Below are positions 8,691 through 18,127 of a DNA stretch of 48,838 nt, in pieces. The position numbers and the translations under genes are program-made. The stretch lies in the NCBI GenBank assembly GCA_020721325.1, contig DYNA01000013.1, positions 1 to 48,838 of the forward strand. The letters run 5' to 3'. Under the pieces are notes generated by a model. That model saw only the letters and a program-made list of their open reading frames with translations. It had not been told where the DNA came from and did no database searches. This DNA comes from Paludibacter propionicigenes (GTDB lineage Bacteria; Bacteroidota; Bacteroidia; Bacteroidales; JAIFNL01). Position 1 is the first letter of the stretch; every line of letters begins with the position of its first letter.

Positions 8691-9533
8691 TTAAGTTTCT
8701 TCAGGCTTAGGATTACAATCCATTTTGTCTTTATCTTTTTTAGGTTCTTTGGGTTTTTTACCTTTGTCCATTCGTTTACGGTTTTTAAAATCCAATTTAC
8801 GCTGTTTTTTTTCTATTTTTTGTTTTTGCTTTGGAGTGAGCGGTTTTTTAACTCTGTAATCTCTATTTCCAATTTCAAAAATACAAACATATTCATATTC
8901 AGTGTGCGTTTTTACAGACAAACCAATGGTATTGAAGTCTTTAGCAAAAATTACTTTTCGTTGTTTTTTTGCAATGTCTTCGGGTATGGCACCGCTTTCG
9001 TCGCTTCCGGCAAGTATGCTAATAGCAATATCAAGAGGTTTGTTTTTTGAATAAACCATCAGTTCTTTCACATCAAAATAGCGTTCCGATTCGCAAAGTT
9101 TTTTTATTCGTTCTACAAAATTTTGCGAACCGATTTGAGAAGTTTTGCTTTGAAAAATGGCATAATTTTTAGCCATTTGGCACAATTCTTTTTCGGGAGT
9201 CAATGGTTTTGTGTTTTTTTGAACCAATAAATCGCGTTTTAAAGAATTTACTTGGTTGTTAGCAGTTCCAATCGAATCGATGTAACTGCTTAAAATGGTT
9301 TTTGCAAACTTTTTTGAATTAATTCGTGCTAAATTAATGTAATAGATTATCATTTTTTCCTCCAAGGTGAGATAGGCAATTTTATGAAAAGTATTGGCAC
9401 GATTGAGTTCTTTAGAAGTCCAACCGGTTTTATTGATATCCAAATTTTTTCTCGAAAACTCTGTTTTTGAATTGATTTGAGCTTGCGAATGAATTATAAA
9501 ACCTATAAAAACAAATAAAAAAATATTTTTCAT
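8691..9533 (-). CDS. Secreted CAP-domain (SCP/PR1-like) protein
   Basis: Predicted exported protein of 280 residues. I place the start at the ATG complementary to 9531-9533, because this begins a good signal peptide (MKNIFLFVFIGFIIHSQAQ) and the longer frame to 9662 would run across the promoter. A CAP-like pattern follows: EEKMIIYYINLARINSKKFA near the N-terminus, a central helix with ELCQMAKNYAIFQS, then ELMVYSKNKPLDIAISIL and AKDFNTIGLSV. Classical catalytic-pocket histidines are not obvious. The C-terminus is a highly basic Lys-rich tail (about the last 45 residues) ending in KMDCNPKPEET. Function unknown; CAP proteins of bacteria are usually surface or envelope associated. Confidence 0.7.
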   Translation of the reverse strand: MKNIFLFVFIGFIIHSQAQINSKTEFSRKNLDINKTGWTSKELNRANTFHKIAYLTLEEKMIIYYINLARINSKKFAKTILSSYIDSIGTANNQVNSLKRDLLVQKNTKPLTPEKELCQMAKNYAIFQSKTSQIGSQNFVERIKKLCESERYFDVKELMVYSKNKPLDIAISILAGSDESGAIPEDIAKKQRKVIFAKDFNTIGLSVKTHTEYEYVCIFEIGNRDYRVKKPLTPKQKQKIEKKQRKLDFKNRKRMDKGKKPKEPKKDKDKMDCNPKPEET

Positions 9534-9597
9534 AAAAATATTATCAAGGAAAAAATTAAATGAAGTCAAAATTTTATAAAAAAATTTAAACTTTTCA

Positions 9598-9605
9598 CAA
9601 AAGTA
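9598..9605 (-). promoter_or_regulatory. Candidate -7 promoter box (TACTTTTG) for the CAP-domain gene
   Basis: Read on the minus strand, an exact TAnnTTTG match 65 bases before the preferred ATG at 9533. It supports that start over the longer frame. With the plus-strand box at 9638 it forms a divergent promoter pair. Confidence 0.55.
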
Positions 9606-9637
9606 ATAATTTTTATGTTTTTTTGGAAAAAAAAAAT

Positions 9638-9645
9638 TACTTTTG
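9638..9645 (+). promoter_or_regulatory. Candidate -7 promoter box (TACTTTTG) for queE
   Basis: Exact TAnnTTTG match on the plus strand, about 110 bases before queE. The implied leader of roughly 105 bases shows no obvious preQ1 riboswitch fold, but AT-richness makes this hard to judge by eye. Confidence 0.45.
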
Positions 9646-9756
9646 CCCGCTTTTTTATTCAAACCAAAAAAAGTAAAAAATTAAATATAAAATAGGGGTT
9701 TTTAGTAAAGAAAAAAAAGTTCAATAAAGAAAAAAAATTGATTTTTAAAACAAAAA

Positions 9757-10380
9757 ATGAAAGAAGACATTTTTGAAAATGGGCAAAAACTGCCACTTAT
9801 CGAAGAATTTTACACCGTTCAAGGTGAAGGCTATCACATGGGAAAACCGGCTTATTTCATAAGAATAGGTGGTTGCGATATAGGCTGTAATTGGTGCGAT
9901 ACAAAAATTTCGTGGGTTGCCGATAAGCATAAATTGGCTAAAGTGGATAGAATTGCCGATAGTGCCGCGCGTGCCGGTTCAGGTGTTATAGTTGTAACAG
10001 GCGGAGAACCAACATCTTACAATTTATGGCCACTTTGCAACGAATTAAGCGAGCGTGGCATTGACCTTCACATTGAAACCTCAGGTGCTTATCCACTAAC
10101 GGGCGAATGGGACTGGATTTGTTTATCGCCAAAACGCCAACAGCCGCCCGAAAAAACAATTTATATGCTTGCTAATGAATTGAAAGTCATTATTTTTGAT
10201 GACAACGATTTTGCTTGGGCAGAAGAATGTGCTACAAAAGTGAATAAAAATTGTAAATTGTACTTGCAACCGGAATGGAGTAAAAGAGAGGAATTTACAC
10301 CCAAAATAGTAGAATATATTAAAAAAAATACGAAATGGGCTATTTCTATTCAAGCTCATAAATTTATGAAAATACCTTAG
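9757..10380 (+). CDS. queE: 7-carboxy-7-deazaguanine synthase QueE
   Basis: Radical SAM enzyme that contracts 6-carboxytetrahydropterin to 7-carboxy-7-deazaguanine in queuosine synthesis. The radical SAM cluster motif is C40, C44 and C47 in GGCDIGCNWCDTK, and VVTGGEPTSYN near residue 85 is the conserved SAM-contact GGEP motif. The start LPLIEEFYTVQGEGYHMGKP is diagnostic of QueE. The length of 207 residues is usual for the Bacteroidota type. No queC or queD lies in this window, so the pathway genes are scattered. It has its own divergent promoter with the CAP-domain gene. Confidence 0.95.
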   Translation: MKEDIFENGQKLPLIEEFYTVQGEGYHMGKPAYFIRIGGCDIGCNWCDTKISWVADKHKLAKVDRIADSAARAGSGVIVVTGGEPTSYNLWPLCNELSERGIDLHIETSGAYPLTGEWDWICLSPKRQQPPEKTIYMLANELKVIIFDDNDFAWAEECATKVNKNCKLYLQPEWSKREEFTPKIVEYIKKNTKWAISIQAHKFMKIP

Positions 10381-10560
10381 TATTTTTTTTATTTAATCAA
10401 ATTTTTTTTAATTCTATTTTTTTCTTATCTTGCGTAAAAAACTTTTTAAACGTAAAATGAATTGTAACTAACATTCTATAAATAGCAAAATATAGTTATT
10501 TTTATAAAAAGTTACATTATTTTACGCTTCTCAAATTTTAATAACTTGTACGCAAAAAAG

Positions 10561-12516
10561 ATGAAAAATATACTTTTATTGGCTTTTTTTTGGTTTCTTC
10601 TTTCACAGTCGAACGCTCAAAATTATAGCTCTCAATCAAAGAAAGCTATAAAATTATATGAGTCTGCTCTTTCTGAAATAAATAATGGGAATTTGGAAAA
10701 TGCTTTGGTTTTTACTCAAAAAGCTATTTTTCAAGACCCTGCATTTATTGAAGTCTATCTGCTGGAAGCTGAAATTTTTCATACACAAAAAAAATATGAA
10801 AATGAAATTGAGGCTTTTCAAAAAGTAATTGATATTAATAGAGCTTTTTTTCCGAAAATTTTTTTGTTTTTAGCTGAGCTTCAACTCAATATGGGAAAAT
10901 ACAATGAAGCTGAAAAAAATATTAATGAATTTCTGACTTTTGAACAAAAAAATCAAAATCTTTTAGAAAAAGCACTTTTTTTAAAGAAAAAAGCAGAATT
11001 TGGCAACAAACAAATTCAAAATCCGGTCGATTTTAAGCCCGTACATTTAGGAAAAAATGTTAATACCGAATTTAACGATTATTGGCCTTCGCTTACCGTT
11101 GATGAAACTCAACTTTTTACAACTGTAAAATTGCACGACAAAGAATCTGTAAGCAGCTTCAAAGAAGATATTTACGTAAGTTACAATGAATCAGTCTTTT
11201 ATTCCGATACTCTTCAGACCCAGTGGACAAAAGCCAAACCTTTACCTCCGCCTTTCACCACTTTAGGAAACGAAGGGGCGTGTTCGATTTCCGCTGATGG
11301 ACGAATACTTTTTTTTACTCGCTGCACATGTGCCGATGGTTTGGAAAAATGCTGCGACATCTATTACTCTGTAAAACAGCTTAATACATGGTCAGAAGCT
11401 CGAAAAGTTCCGGGTTTATTAAATTCAGAAGCATGGGACGCGCAACCTTCAATTTCATCTACCGGCACGGAACTTTATTTTGCTTCGGCACGAAAAGGTG
11501 GTTTTGGTGGGCAAGATATTTGGGTAAGCAAGTTAAATTTAGAAACCGGACTTTGGCAAATACCTGAAAATCTGGGTGATAGTATCAATACCAAAGGAAA
11601 TGAAATGTCGCCATTTATTCACCCCGACAATCAAACGCTCTATTTTGCTTCCGATAACTGGCTGGGAATGGGAAAGTTAGACCTATTTTTAAGCCGAAAA
11701 AATGAAAATGGAAAATGGACAACTCCACTAAATTTAGGTTTTCCGATTAACACCCACAAAGACGATATTGGTTTAATTACCAATTCACGTGGAAATTTGG
11801 CATATTTTGCTTCAAATCGTCTCAATTCCGACTTAGATATTTTCACTTTTCTTTTGCCCGAAAAAATTAAGCCCATTCCGGTTAAGTACATCAAAGGCAG
11901 AGTGATAGATGCTAAAACAAAAAAAACTTTGCAAGCAAAATTTTCTTTCATCGACCCAGAAAAAAATCAGTTGCTTATTACCTCTTATTCTGATGCTTTT
12001 ACCGGTGAATTTTTTATCAGTTTACCCGTTAATAAAGACTATCTACTTACTGTTCAGAGAGATAAATATTTGTTTTACTCATCGAATTTTATTTTAAAAA
12101 CTGAAATTGATAAAATGAAACCTCATATTTTAACCGTTGAACTCCAACCCATCCAAATCGGTGAAAGTATCATTTTAAAAAATATTTTTTTCCAAACCGC
12201 TTCTTTTGAACTGCTCGAAAAATCGAATTATGAACTAAATAAATTATTTCAATTTTTAACTGAAAATGAGACAATTACAAAAATTGAAATTGCAGGACAC
12301 ACCGATAACGAAGGAACAAAAACATACAACATAGAGCTTTCGGAAAATAGAGCAAAAGCAGTATATAATTATCTAATTAACAAAGGAATAGCTAAAGAAA
12401 GACTAACTTACAAAGGCTATGGATTTGATGTGCCAATTTCTGAAAACACTACACCCGAAGGCAAAGCTTTGAATAGAAGAACTGAATTTAAAATTCTGAA
12501 TATCAAGCAATTGTAA
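10561..12516 (+). CDS. PorE-like envelope protein: TPR, PD40 propeller, CRD and OmpA domain
   Basis: Exported 651-residue protein with the four-domain layout known for the T9SS component PorE: signal peptide (MKNILLLAFFWFLLSQSNAQ), TPR helices (about 25-130), a PD40/WD40-like beta-propeller (about 165-440, with repeats such as ELYFASARKGGFGGQDIW and TLYFASDNWLGMGKLDLF), a carboxypeptidase-regulatory-like domain (about 443-515, GRVIDAKTKKTLQ), and an OmpA C-terminal domain (about 537-651, GHTDNEGTKTYNIELSENRA) that binds peptidoglycan. The start is ATG 10561, since the frame upstream opens only with TTG and would spoil the signal peptide. It lacks a lipobox. The likely role is a peptidoglycan anchor for T9SS-linked outer-membrane structures. 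Paralogues are common, so true PorE identity is unproven. Confidence 0.85.
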   Translation: MKNILLLAFFWFLLSQSNAQNYSSQSKKAIKLYESALSEINNGNLENALVFTQKAIFQDPAFIEVYLLEAEIFHTQKKYENEIEAFQKVIDINRAFFPKIFLFLAELQLNMGKYNEAEKNINEFLTFEQKNQNLLEKALFLKKKAEFGNKQIQNPVDFKPVHLGKNVNTEFNDYWPSLTVDETQLFTTVKLHDKESVSSFKEDIYVSYNESVFYSDTLQTQWTKAKPLPPPFTTLGNEGACSISADGRILFFTRCTCADGLEKCCDIYYSVKQLNTWSEARKVPGLLNSEAWDAQPSISSTGTELYFASARKGGFGGQDIWVSKLNLETGLWQIPENLGDSINTKGNEMSPFIHPDNQTLYFASDNWLGMGKLDLFLSRKNENGKWTTPLNLGFPINTHKDDIGLITNSRGNLAYFASNRLNSDLDIFTFLLPEKIKPIPVKYIKGRVIDAKTKKTLQAKFSFIDPEKNQLLITSYSDAFTGEFFISLPVNKDYLLTVQRDKYLFYSSNFILKTEIDKMKPHILTVELQPIQIGESIILKNIFFQTASFELLEKSNYELNKLFQFLTENETITKIEIAGHTDNEGTKTYNIELSENRAKAVYNYLINKGIAKERLTYKGYGFDVPISENTTPEGKALNRRTEFKILNIKQL

Positions 12517-12881
12517 AAAACAAGAAAATTATATTTTTTAACCAAAAAAGTTTTTTTGATTAAATTATGAATGCTTTTTTGAAAAAAACATTGTATTTTG
12601 TCATAAAAAAATATAAATAAAATCAATAACAGTTCGTTTTATGTTTTAATTAATAAAAAATTTTCAGGCGTAACATTAAAACAAAATTTTTGTAAATTAT
12701 CTACCTTAAATTTAAGAATTTATGCACAAAAAAAGTAATAGAAATAAACTTTAAAAACTTCAATTTATTTATATTCAATCAAATACATTTATTCAATTCA
12801 AAAAAATACAAAGAATTTTTAAAATAAATTTTATTTTATATTTTTGTTAAAAAAAAGTAAAATTGATTTTATTAATCAGCT
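12517..12881. other. AT-rich spacer between the PorE-like and GNAT-like genes
   Basis: About 365 bases with no gene. It holds the -7 box at 12839 near its right end. I see no convincing terminator, repeat or RNA gene. Confidence 0.6.
12839..12846 (+). promoter_or_regulatory. Candidate -7 promoter box (TATTTTTG) for the GNAT-like gene
   Basis: Exact TAnnTTTG match ending 35 bases before the start codon at 12882, which gives a short leader. Confidence 0.5.
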
Positions 12882-14060
12882 ATGAAAATACAAAAAGTAA
12901 CAAACAAAAATGAAGAAAAACTTTTTATTAATATGGTATTTGACATTTATAAAAACGATGAAAATTGGATACCACATTTAAAACAAGATATCGAACGAAT
13001 TTTCAATCCCCAAAAAAATAAAACTTTTCAATTTGGAAAAGCTCAAAGGTGGATACTTTTTGACAAGAATAAGAAAGTTATAGGCAGAATAGCAGCTTTT
13101 ATCAATGAAAAGACGGCATTTTCGACAAAATATGCAACTGGTGGAATGGGCTATTTTGAGTGCATTAATTCACAAGAAGCCGCAAATTTATTATTTGAAA
13201 CAGGAATTACATGGCTCAAGGAAAATAAAATGGAGGCTGTAGATGCGCCAATAAATTTTGGCGAAAGAAATGAATTTTGGGGTTTGTTGATAAAAAACTT
13301 TTCATCACCTCCAACATATTTAATGTCTTACAATCCAAAATATTACAAAGATTTATTTGAAAATTTCGGCTTTAATGTTTACTACGAACAATTTCTTTTT
13401 CAAAGAAAATTAGCGGAACAAGTACAAGATGTTTTTATAGAGAAATCAAAGGAAATATTAAAAGACAAAAACTTTAAATGCACTAATGCTAAAAACTTAA
13501 ATTATAAGCAAATAGCAGAATACTTCCTACAAGTATATAACAATGCATGGACAGCGCACGAAGGTTTTAAAGCCATAAATTTTGAAAAAGCAATGAAAAT
13601 AATTCAATCAATGAAAAATGCCATTGATAAAGAAATTTTCATTTTCGCTTTTTACAACGAAAATCCGGTCGGATTTTTTATGAATTTACCAGAATTAAAT
13701 CAAATTTTTAAGTATTTTAATGGTAATTTGAACTGGATTAATAAAATTAAGTTTTTATATCACAAATGGCGAAAAACGGCTAATACAATGTATGGTTTAG
13801 CCTTTGGAATTGTTAAGGAATTTCAAGGAAAAGGAGTTGAAGGTGCAATGATAATATTTGCAGAAGACAATATTGTATCAAAAAATATCTATAAAGACAT
13901 CATAATGACGTGGATAGGAGATTTTAACCCGAAAATGCTAAAAGTAGTTCAAAACTTGGGAGCTAAAAAATATCGAACTTTGGCTACATACCGAAAAAAT
14001 TTTAACGAAAATGCTGATTTTGAAAGATATCCGATTATTAACATTACGAAAAATTTATAA
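12882..14060 (+). CDS. GNAT-like N-acetyltransferase family protein, function unknown
   Basis: 392-residue cytosolic protein of a type widespread in Bacteroidota and annotated as GNAT-like. The N-terminal region has NDENWIPHLKQDIERIFNP and then ALFD/IGRIAAF-type strands (about 60-75) as in GNAT folds. The C-terminal half carries KEFQGKGVEGAMIIFAEDNI (about residues 310-330), resembling the acetyl-CoA loop (Q/R-x-x-G-x-G). This suggests two tandem GNAT-like halves. It ends 3 bases before the DUF819 gene, so they are almost surely co-translated. The substrate cannot be inferred. Confidence 0.65.
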   Translation: MKIQKVTNKNEEKLFINMVFDIYKNDENWIPHLKQDIERIFNPQKNKTFQFGKAQRWILFDKNKKVIGRIAAFINEKTAFSTKYATGGMGYFECINSQEAANLLFETGITWLKENKMEAVDAPINFGERNEFWGLLIKNFSSPPTYLMSYNPKYYKDLFENFGFNVYYEQFLFQRKLAEQVQDVFIEKSKEILKDKNFKCTNAKNLNYKQIAEYFLQVYNNAWTAHEGFKAINFEKAMKIIQSMKNAIDKEIFIFAFYNENPVGFFMNLPELNQIFKYFNGNLNWINKIKFLYHKWRKTANTMYGLAFGIVKEFQGKGVEGAMIIFAEDNIVSKNIYKDIIMTWIGDFNPKMLKVVQNLGAKKYRTLATYRKNFNENADFERYPIINITKNL

Positions 14061-14063
14061 AAT

Positions 14064-15218
14064 ATGATAGCAAGTTCATTTTGGATAGTATTTTACTTTA
14101 CTTTTCCGGTTTTAATTATTTGGCTTTGCCTGAAATATAACTGGCTCGATAAAATTGGAGCTGTTTTAATTAACTACGGCTTTGGCTTACTTATTGCAAA
14201 TTTGGGTATTTTACCAGAAAATTTTAATGAAATTCAAGATTTATTAACTACCATTTTAATTCCAATAGCCATTCCACTATTACTTTTCACAGCCGATATA
14301 AACGCTTGGCTTAAAATGGTAGGAAAAACTTCTATTACATTTTTATTGGGTGTAATGGCTTTATTAATTGCAGTTTATTCAGGTTATTTTATATTCAAAG
14401 ACTCTGTAAATGAATTAAATAGCATTGCTGGGATGCTTGTAGGTGTTTACACAGGAGGTACTCCCAATCTTGCAGCTATTAAAACGGCGCTTAATGTTCC
14501 GGCAGATATTTTTATCATCACCCACACTTCCGATATGTTTGCAAGTTTAGTTTATTTAGTATTTATTCTAACTATCGGACAAAAAGTAATTTGGCTTATT
14601 TTACCAAAATTTAATATAAAAAGTTATAATATAGAAACGATACAAGCCGATACAATTATAGAAGAAACGCAACAATTTACACACATTTTGAAATCAGAAT
14701 ATCGTGTTTCATTACTCAAAGCATTTGGTTTATCCGTGTTTATTTTTATTATTGGTGGCGGTTTAAGCATGCTTGTGCCTGAAAAATTGGCTATGCTTAC
14801 GGCGATTTTAGCAATAACCACACTCGCTATTTTATTTTCTACACAAAAAAAAGTACGCGAGATTAAAAATTCTTTTCAGTTAGGAATGTATTTAATACAC
14901 GTTTTTAGTTTGGTTGTGGCAAGTATGGCAAATATTTCAAAATTTTCGGCTATCGAGTCCTTAGATATTTTAATGTATGTATTTTTTGTGGTATTTTTAA
15001 GTGTTATTATTCATATATTTTTATCTTATTTTTTCAAAATTGATACCGATACATTTATAATTGTATCAATCAGCATGATATTTTCACCTCCTTTTGTGCC
15101 TATTGTTGCAGCTTCACTAAAGAACAAATATGTAATTATTTCAGGTATTACAGCCGGAATTGTTGGCTATGCAATAGGAAATTATCTGGGTGTTTTCGTG
15201 GCTCTAACTTTAGGTTAA
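14064..15218 (+). CDS. DUF819 family integral membrane protein
   Basis: Predicted polytopic inner-membrane protein with about ten to twelve hydrophobic helices. The conserved region GMLVGVYTGGTPNLAAIKTA (about residues 127-146), followed by HTSDMF, is characteristic of DUF819 (YjcL-like) proteins. A short polar loop near residues 190-215 (ETIQADTIIEETQQFTHILK) separates two halves, consistent with an inverted-repeat transporter fold. The family is thought to transport small solutes but the substrate is not established. It is paired with the GNAT-like gene 3 bases upstream. Confidence 0.8.
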   Translation: MIASSFWIVFYFTFPVLIIWLCLKYNWLDKIGAVLINYGFGLLIANLGILPENFNEIQDLLTTILIPIAIPLLLFTADINAWLKMVGKTSITFLLGVMALLIAVYSGYFIFKDSVNELNSIAGMLVGVYTGGTPNLAAIKTALNVPADIFIITHTSDMFASLVYLVFILTIGQKVIWLILPKFNIKSYNIETIQADTIIEETQQFTHILKSEYRVSLLKAFGLSVFIFIIGGGLSMLVPEKLAMLTAILAITTLAILFSTQKKVREIKNSFQLGMYLIHVFSLVVASMANISKFSAIESLDILMYVFFVVFLSVIIHIFLSYFFKIDTDTFIIVSISMIFSPPFVPIVAASLKNKYVIISGITAGIVGYAIGNYLGVFVALTLG

Positions 15219-15268
15219 TTTTTTTATAATTTTTTATAAAAATAGTTGCTTTTTTGAAAAAAAATTGT

Positions 15269-15276
15269 TACCTTTG
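15269..15276 (+). promoter_or_regulatory. Promoter with -33 TTG and -7 TACCTTTG for the second OmpA-type gene
   Basis: The -7 box is an exact TAnnTTTG match. A TTG at 15246-15248 lies 20 bases upstream, the usual Bacteroidota spacing. The start codon is at 15315, giving a leader of about 30 bases. Confidence 0.6.
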
Positions 15277-15314
15277 AAAAAAGAAAAATAATTTTATCAA
15301 ATGTTTTCAAAAAA

Positions 15315-17081
15315 ATGAAAAAAGCAATTATAATACTTACTTTTTTAAATTTGTCAATTGTATATAGTTTTAGCCAAAACAATGTAGAATTAGAAGATAA
15401 AATGCTAAAAACGACTACATTAGGCGATTTATTTTTTAACAACAAAAACTATTCTGAGGCTATAAAAAAATATTCGGAATCACTCAAAGAGCAACCGGAA
15501 AACAGTTATTTGCATTATAAAATGGGAATAGCAAATTACTTTTTAGAAAAAGATTCTTTAGCATTAGTTCATTTAAAAAAAGCATATAGTTTAAATAGTT
15601 CAATATCAAGTGATATTCGGTATTTTCTTGCCGAAAGTTATCACAATAACGGCTATTTTAAAGAATCCAACAATTTATTTAATTCCGAATTAAGTGAATT
15701 TGAAAAAACTTCTTCCGATAGCACATATATTGAAATTTTAAAAAAGCTTATTTTAGAAACTTCATCGGGTATGAATTTTACAGAAAATATTGATACCATG
15801 ATTATTATACAAAATTTAGGGAAATCGATTAATACAGAAAATACAGAATTTGGAAGTTTATTTATTGCCGATTCCATGCTTTTTTTTACATCAATTCGCC
15901 CAGAAAAAAAACTCATTACAGAATATGAAGATATTTTTTATTCAGTAAAACAAAAAAATATTTGGTCAGAGAATAAAAAAATAAACAAGCCAATTAATAC
16001 TGATTTTAGTGATATATTTTTATATTATTTTGAAAAAGAACAAAAAATATATCTTTCTGCAACTATCAATAGAGGTGATATTTTTTATTCCGAATTTAAA
16101 AATAATAAATGGACACAACCCAAAAGCATTGAAGAAGGAATAAATTCTTCATTTACAGAAAGTTCCATCTGTTTTTCTCATGACGGAGATACTGCTTATT
16201 TTGTGAGCAATCGACCAACTTCAAAAGGCGGAAAAGATATTTTTTGGAGTGTTAGAAAAGATAACATTTGGCAAAGTCCTGTTAATCTTGATGTTACAAA
16301 TACAGTTTACGATGAAGAATCTGTTTTTTTAATACACGATACCTTGTATTTTGCTTCTCAAGGGCATAATTCGGTTGGAGGATTTGATATTTTTAGAACC
16401 ATTAAACAAATTGACGGAACATGGTGCAAACCCGAAAATTTAGGACTTCCTATTAACAGTCCTTTTGATGATTTATTTTTCACAAAAAACAAAAAAATGG
16501 CTTTTTTAAGTTCAAATCGCAAAGAAAGTTACGGAAAAATGGACATTTTTGAAATAGAGAAATTAAAAATTTCGGAACAATCCAAAGATAGTTTAATTGC
16601 ATCAAACGAAATTGAAATTTCTGAAAAAGATACTTTAACTGCTAAAAATGAAGAACTTAAAGAATTTTCTATTTCCGAAATTTTATTTAACATGAATGAA
16701 TTTGAAAACAAAGAGGAATTTGAAAATTTAGATAATTTAATATCGTTTTTAAAACTTGAAACTTCTACGAAATTACAAATACTTGGATTCACTGATACGC
16801 AAGGAGGTGAAAAATACAATCAAATTTTATCACAAAAGCGCGCAAACTTTGTAAAAAATTATATTTTATCAAAAGGCATTGAAGCGGATAGAGTTTTAGC
16901 AATCGGAAAAGGGGAAAGCAGCCAAATAGCTAAAAATCAAGATTTTAATGGAAATTACGACAAATTAGCATTGAAATACAATCGCCGAGTTGAATTTTAC
17001 ATTTCAGGTGAAACTTTAAAAACAAAATTGACGATAAAAAAAATAGAAGTGCCTGATAATTTGAAAGTTCGACAAAATTAG
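15315..17081 (+). CDS. TPR, PD40 and OmpA-domain envelope protein
   Basis: 588-residue exported protein that resembles the PorE-like gene at 10.5 kb but lacks the carboxypeptidase-regulatory-like domain. Order: signal peptide (KKAIIILTFLNLSIVYSFSQ), TPR helices (about 30-105), PD40 propeller repeats (about 165-425, for example DTAYFVSNRPTSKGGKDIFW and DTLYFASQGHNSVGGFDIF), a charged Ser/Glu-rich linker (about 425-455), and an OmpA domain (about 455-575, GFTDTQGGEKYNQILSQKRA) with peptidoglycan-binding Asp and Arg. It is convergent with the PorP/SprF gene, and such proteins are frequent partners of PorP/SprF. It likely tethers an outer-membrane or surface complex to the cell wall. Confidence 0.85.
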   Translation: MKKAIIILTFLNLSIVYSFSQNNVELEDKMLKTTTLGDLFFNNKNYSEAIKKYSESLKEQPENSYLHYKMGIANYFLEKDSLALVHLKKAYSLNSSISSDIRYFLAESYHNNGYFKESNNLFNSELSEFEKTSSDSTYIEILKKLILETSSGMNFTENIDTMIIIQNLGKSINTENTEFGSLFIADSMLFFTSIRPEKKLITEYEDIFYSVKQKNIWSENKKINKPINTDFSDIFLYYFEKEQKIYLSATINRGDIFYSEFKNNKWTQPKSIEEGINSSFTESSICFSHDGDTAYFVSNRPTSKGGKDIFWSVRKDNIWQSPVNLDVTNTVYDEESVFLIHDTLYFASQGHNSVGGFDIFRTIKQIDGTWCKPENLGLPINSPFDDLFFTKNKKMAFLSSNRKESYGKMDIFEIEKLKISEQSKDSLIASNEIEISEKDTLTAKNEELKEFSISEILFNMNEFENKEEFENLDNLISFLKLETSTKLQILGFTDTQGGEKYNQILSQKRANFVKNYILSKGIEADRVLAIGKGESSQIAKNQDFNGNYDKLALKYNRRVEFYISGETLKTKLTIKKIEVPDNLKVRQN

Positions 17082-17096
17082 TTTTTCTAAAAAAAA

Positions 17097-17126
17097 AATT
17101 CTCGAAAGATAGTTTTCGAGAATTTT
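17097..17126. terminator. Bidirectional terminator between convergent OmpA-type and PorP/SprF genes
   Basis: AATTCTCGAAA pairs perfectly with TTTCGAGAATT over 11 base pairs with a six-base loop. An A run precedes it and a T run follows, so it can act for both strands. Confidence 0.85.
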
Positions 17127-17152
17127 TCAGCTATTTTTTTTTCCTGTTTATT

Positions 17153-18076
17153 TTAATTCCAAGCGTTGTAACGTCTTGAACTTTTGTAAAATGGCTCTTT
17201 TTTATTGATTGAAAAAGGAGTTTCAAAAAACAAAATTATTTCATGCGAAGTTGGTGCAATACTTGAAAGTTCGCCTTTATTCAATTCAAAACTATAACCA
17301 ATTCCCACATTTTTTATCATTACTCCTACACCCGCCAAAAAGCTATTATTGGTTCTATATGAGGTATTTAACCAAATTTTTTGATTCCATTCCACAAAAG
17401 CATTTACATCAAATTGATGGATTTCTCCTGCTGTAAATCGGTGTAAAACAGATGGTTGAATGAACCAAACTTTTTCATTTATAAAAAAATCATAAGTCAA
17501 AAAACTAAAAACGGTCTGAAAAAAAACTTTTTCTTGCACACCGTAAAGCAAAGGCGTGGAAACAAACAAATTCAAATTTTTAAAATTGTAATGAAAACCA
17601 AAACCGGCACGCAGTAAAGCTTCATCGAAATTGCTTGAACCATAGAGAATTGGGTCGGTTGCATCGCCAACTTTCATATCGGCAGAATGAATTTTATTTT
17701 GCGAAAAACCAAACGACAAACCCATAGCCAGCGACTGCTCGCTTGCAATCCCCATTCGATATGAATAATTCAAATCGGAACTGAAAGTATTAAAAATACC
17801 GCTCGAAAATTGCTCTATTTTTAAGCCCAAGCCCATGTTTCCGGTGAGCAATCCATGCAGGCTGAAACTCGCTGTTTCCGGTGCGCCTTTCATGCCCGTC
17901 CACTGGTCGCGATAATTTGCAAAAGCTGTCAAATTCCCTTTAATTCCGGCTGCTGCCGGATTGATTGAAAATGGATTTTGCTGATAAAAATTGTTTTGCG
18001 AAACTTCTTGTGCAGATAAATTGCTCAAAATAAAAGTTGCAAAAACAAATATATAAATATACACTTTGTATTTCAT
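17153..18076 (-). CDS. PorP/SprF family type IX secretion outer-membrane protein
   Basis: Beta-barrel outer-membrane protein of 307 residues. After a signal peptide (ending NLSAQEVSQ) comes the family hallmark NFYQQNPFSINPAAAGIKGN and then AFANYRDQWTGMKGAPETAS. The rest alternates hydrophobic and polar strands as expected for a 14- to 16-strand barrel. In the family, SprF is needed for secretion of the adhesin SprB, and PorP is an accessory of T9SS. Here it lies 51 bases after a gene with a gliding-motility-type C-terminal domain, so it is probably the dedicated outer-membrane partner of that protein. Confidence 0.92.
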   Translation of the reverse strand: MKYKVYIYIFVFATFILSNLSAQEVSQNNFYQQNPFSINPAAAGIKGNLTAFANYRDQWTGMKGAPETASFSLHGLLTGNMGLGLKIEQFSSGIFNTFSSDLNYSYRMGIASEQSLAMGLSFGFSQNKIHSADMKVGDATDPILYGSSNFDEALLRAGFGFHYNFKNLNLFVSTPLLYGVQEKVFFQTVFSFLTYDFFINEKVWFIQPSVLHRFTAGEIHQFDVNAFVEWNQKIWLNTSYRTNNSFLAGVGVMIKNVGIGYSFELNKGELSSIAPTSHEIILFFETPFSINKKEPFYKSSRRYNAWN

Positions 18077-18127
18077 TTCATCTAATTTTTTATAAAAAAA
18101 TTTGCGATTATCTATTTTTAATAAAAT

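Noticed and set aside
9534-9662. Longer N-terminus of the CAP-domain protein from 9662
   Set aside because: Would run through the -7 box at 9598-9605 and put 43 unrelated residues before a good signal peptide.
10546-10560. TTG start five codons upstream for the PorE-like gene
   Set aside because: The ATG at 10561 gives a clean signal peptide; the upstream extension adds YAKK before it without support.
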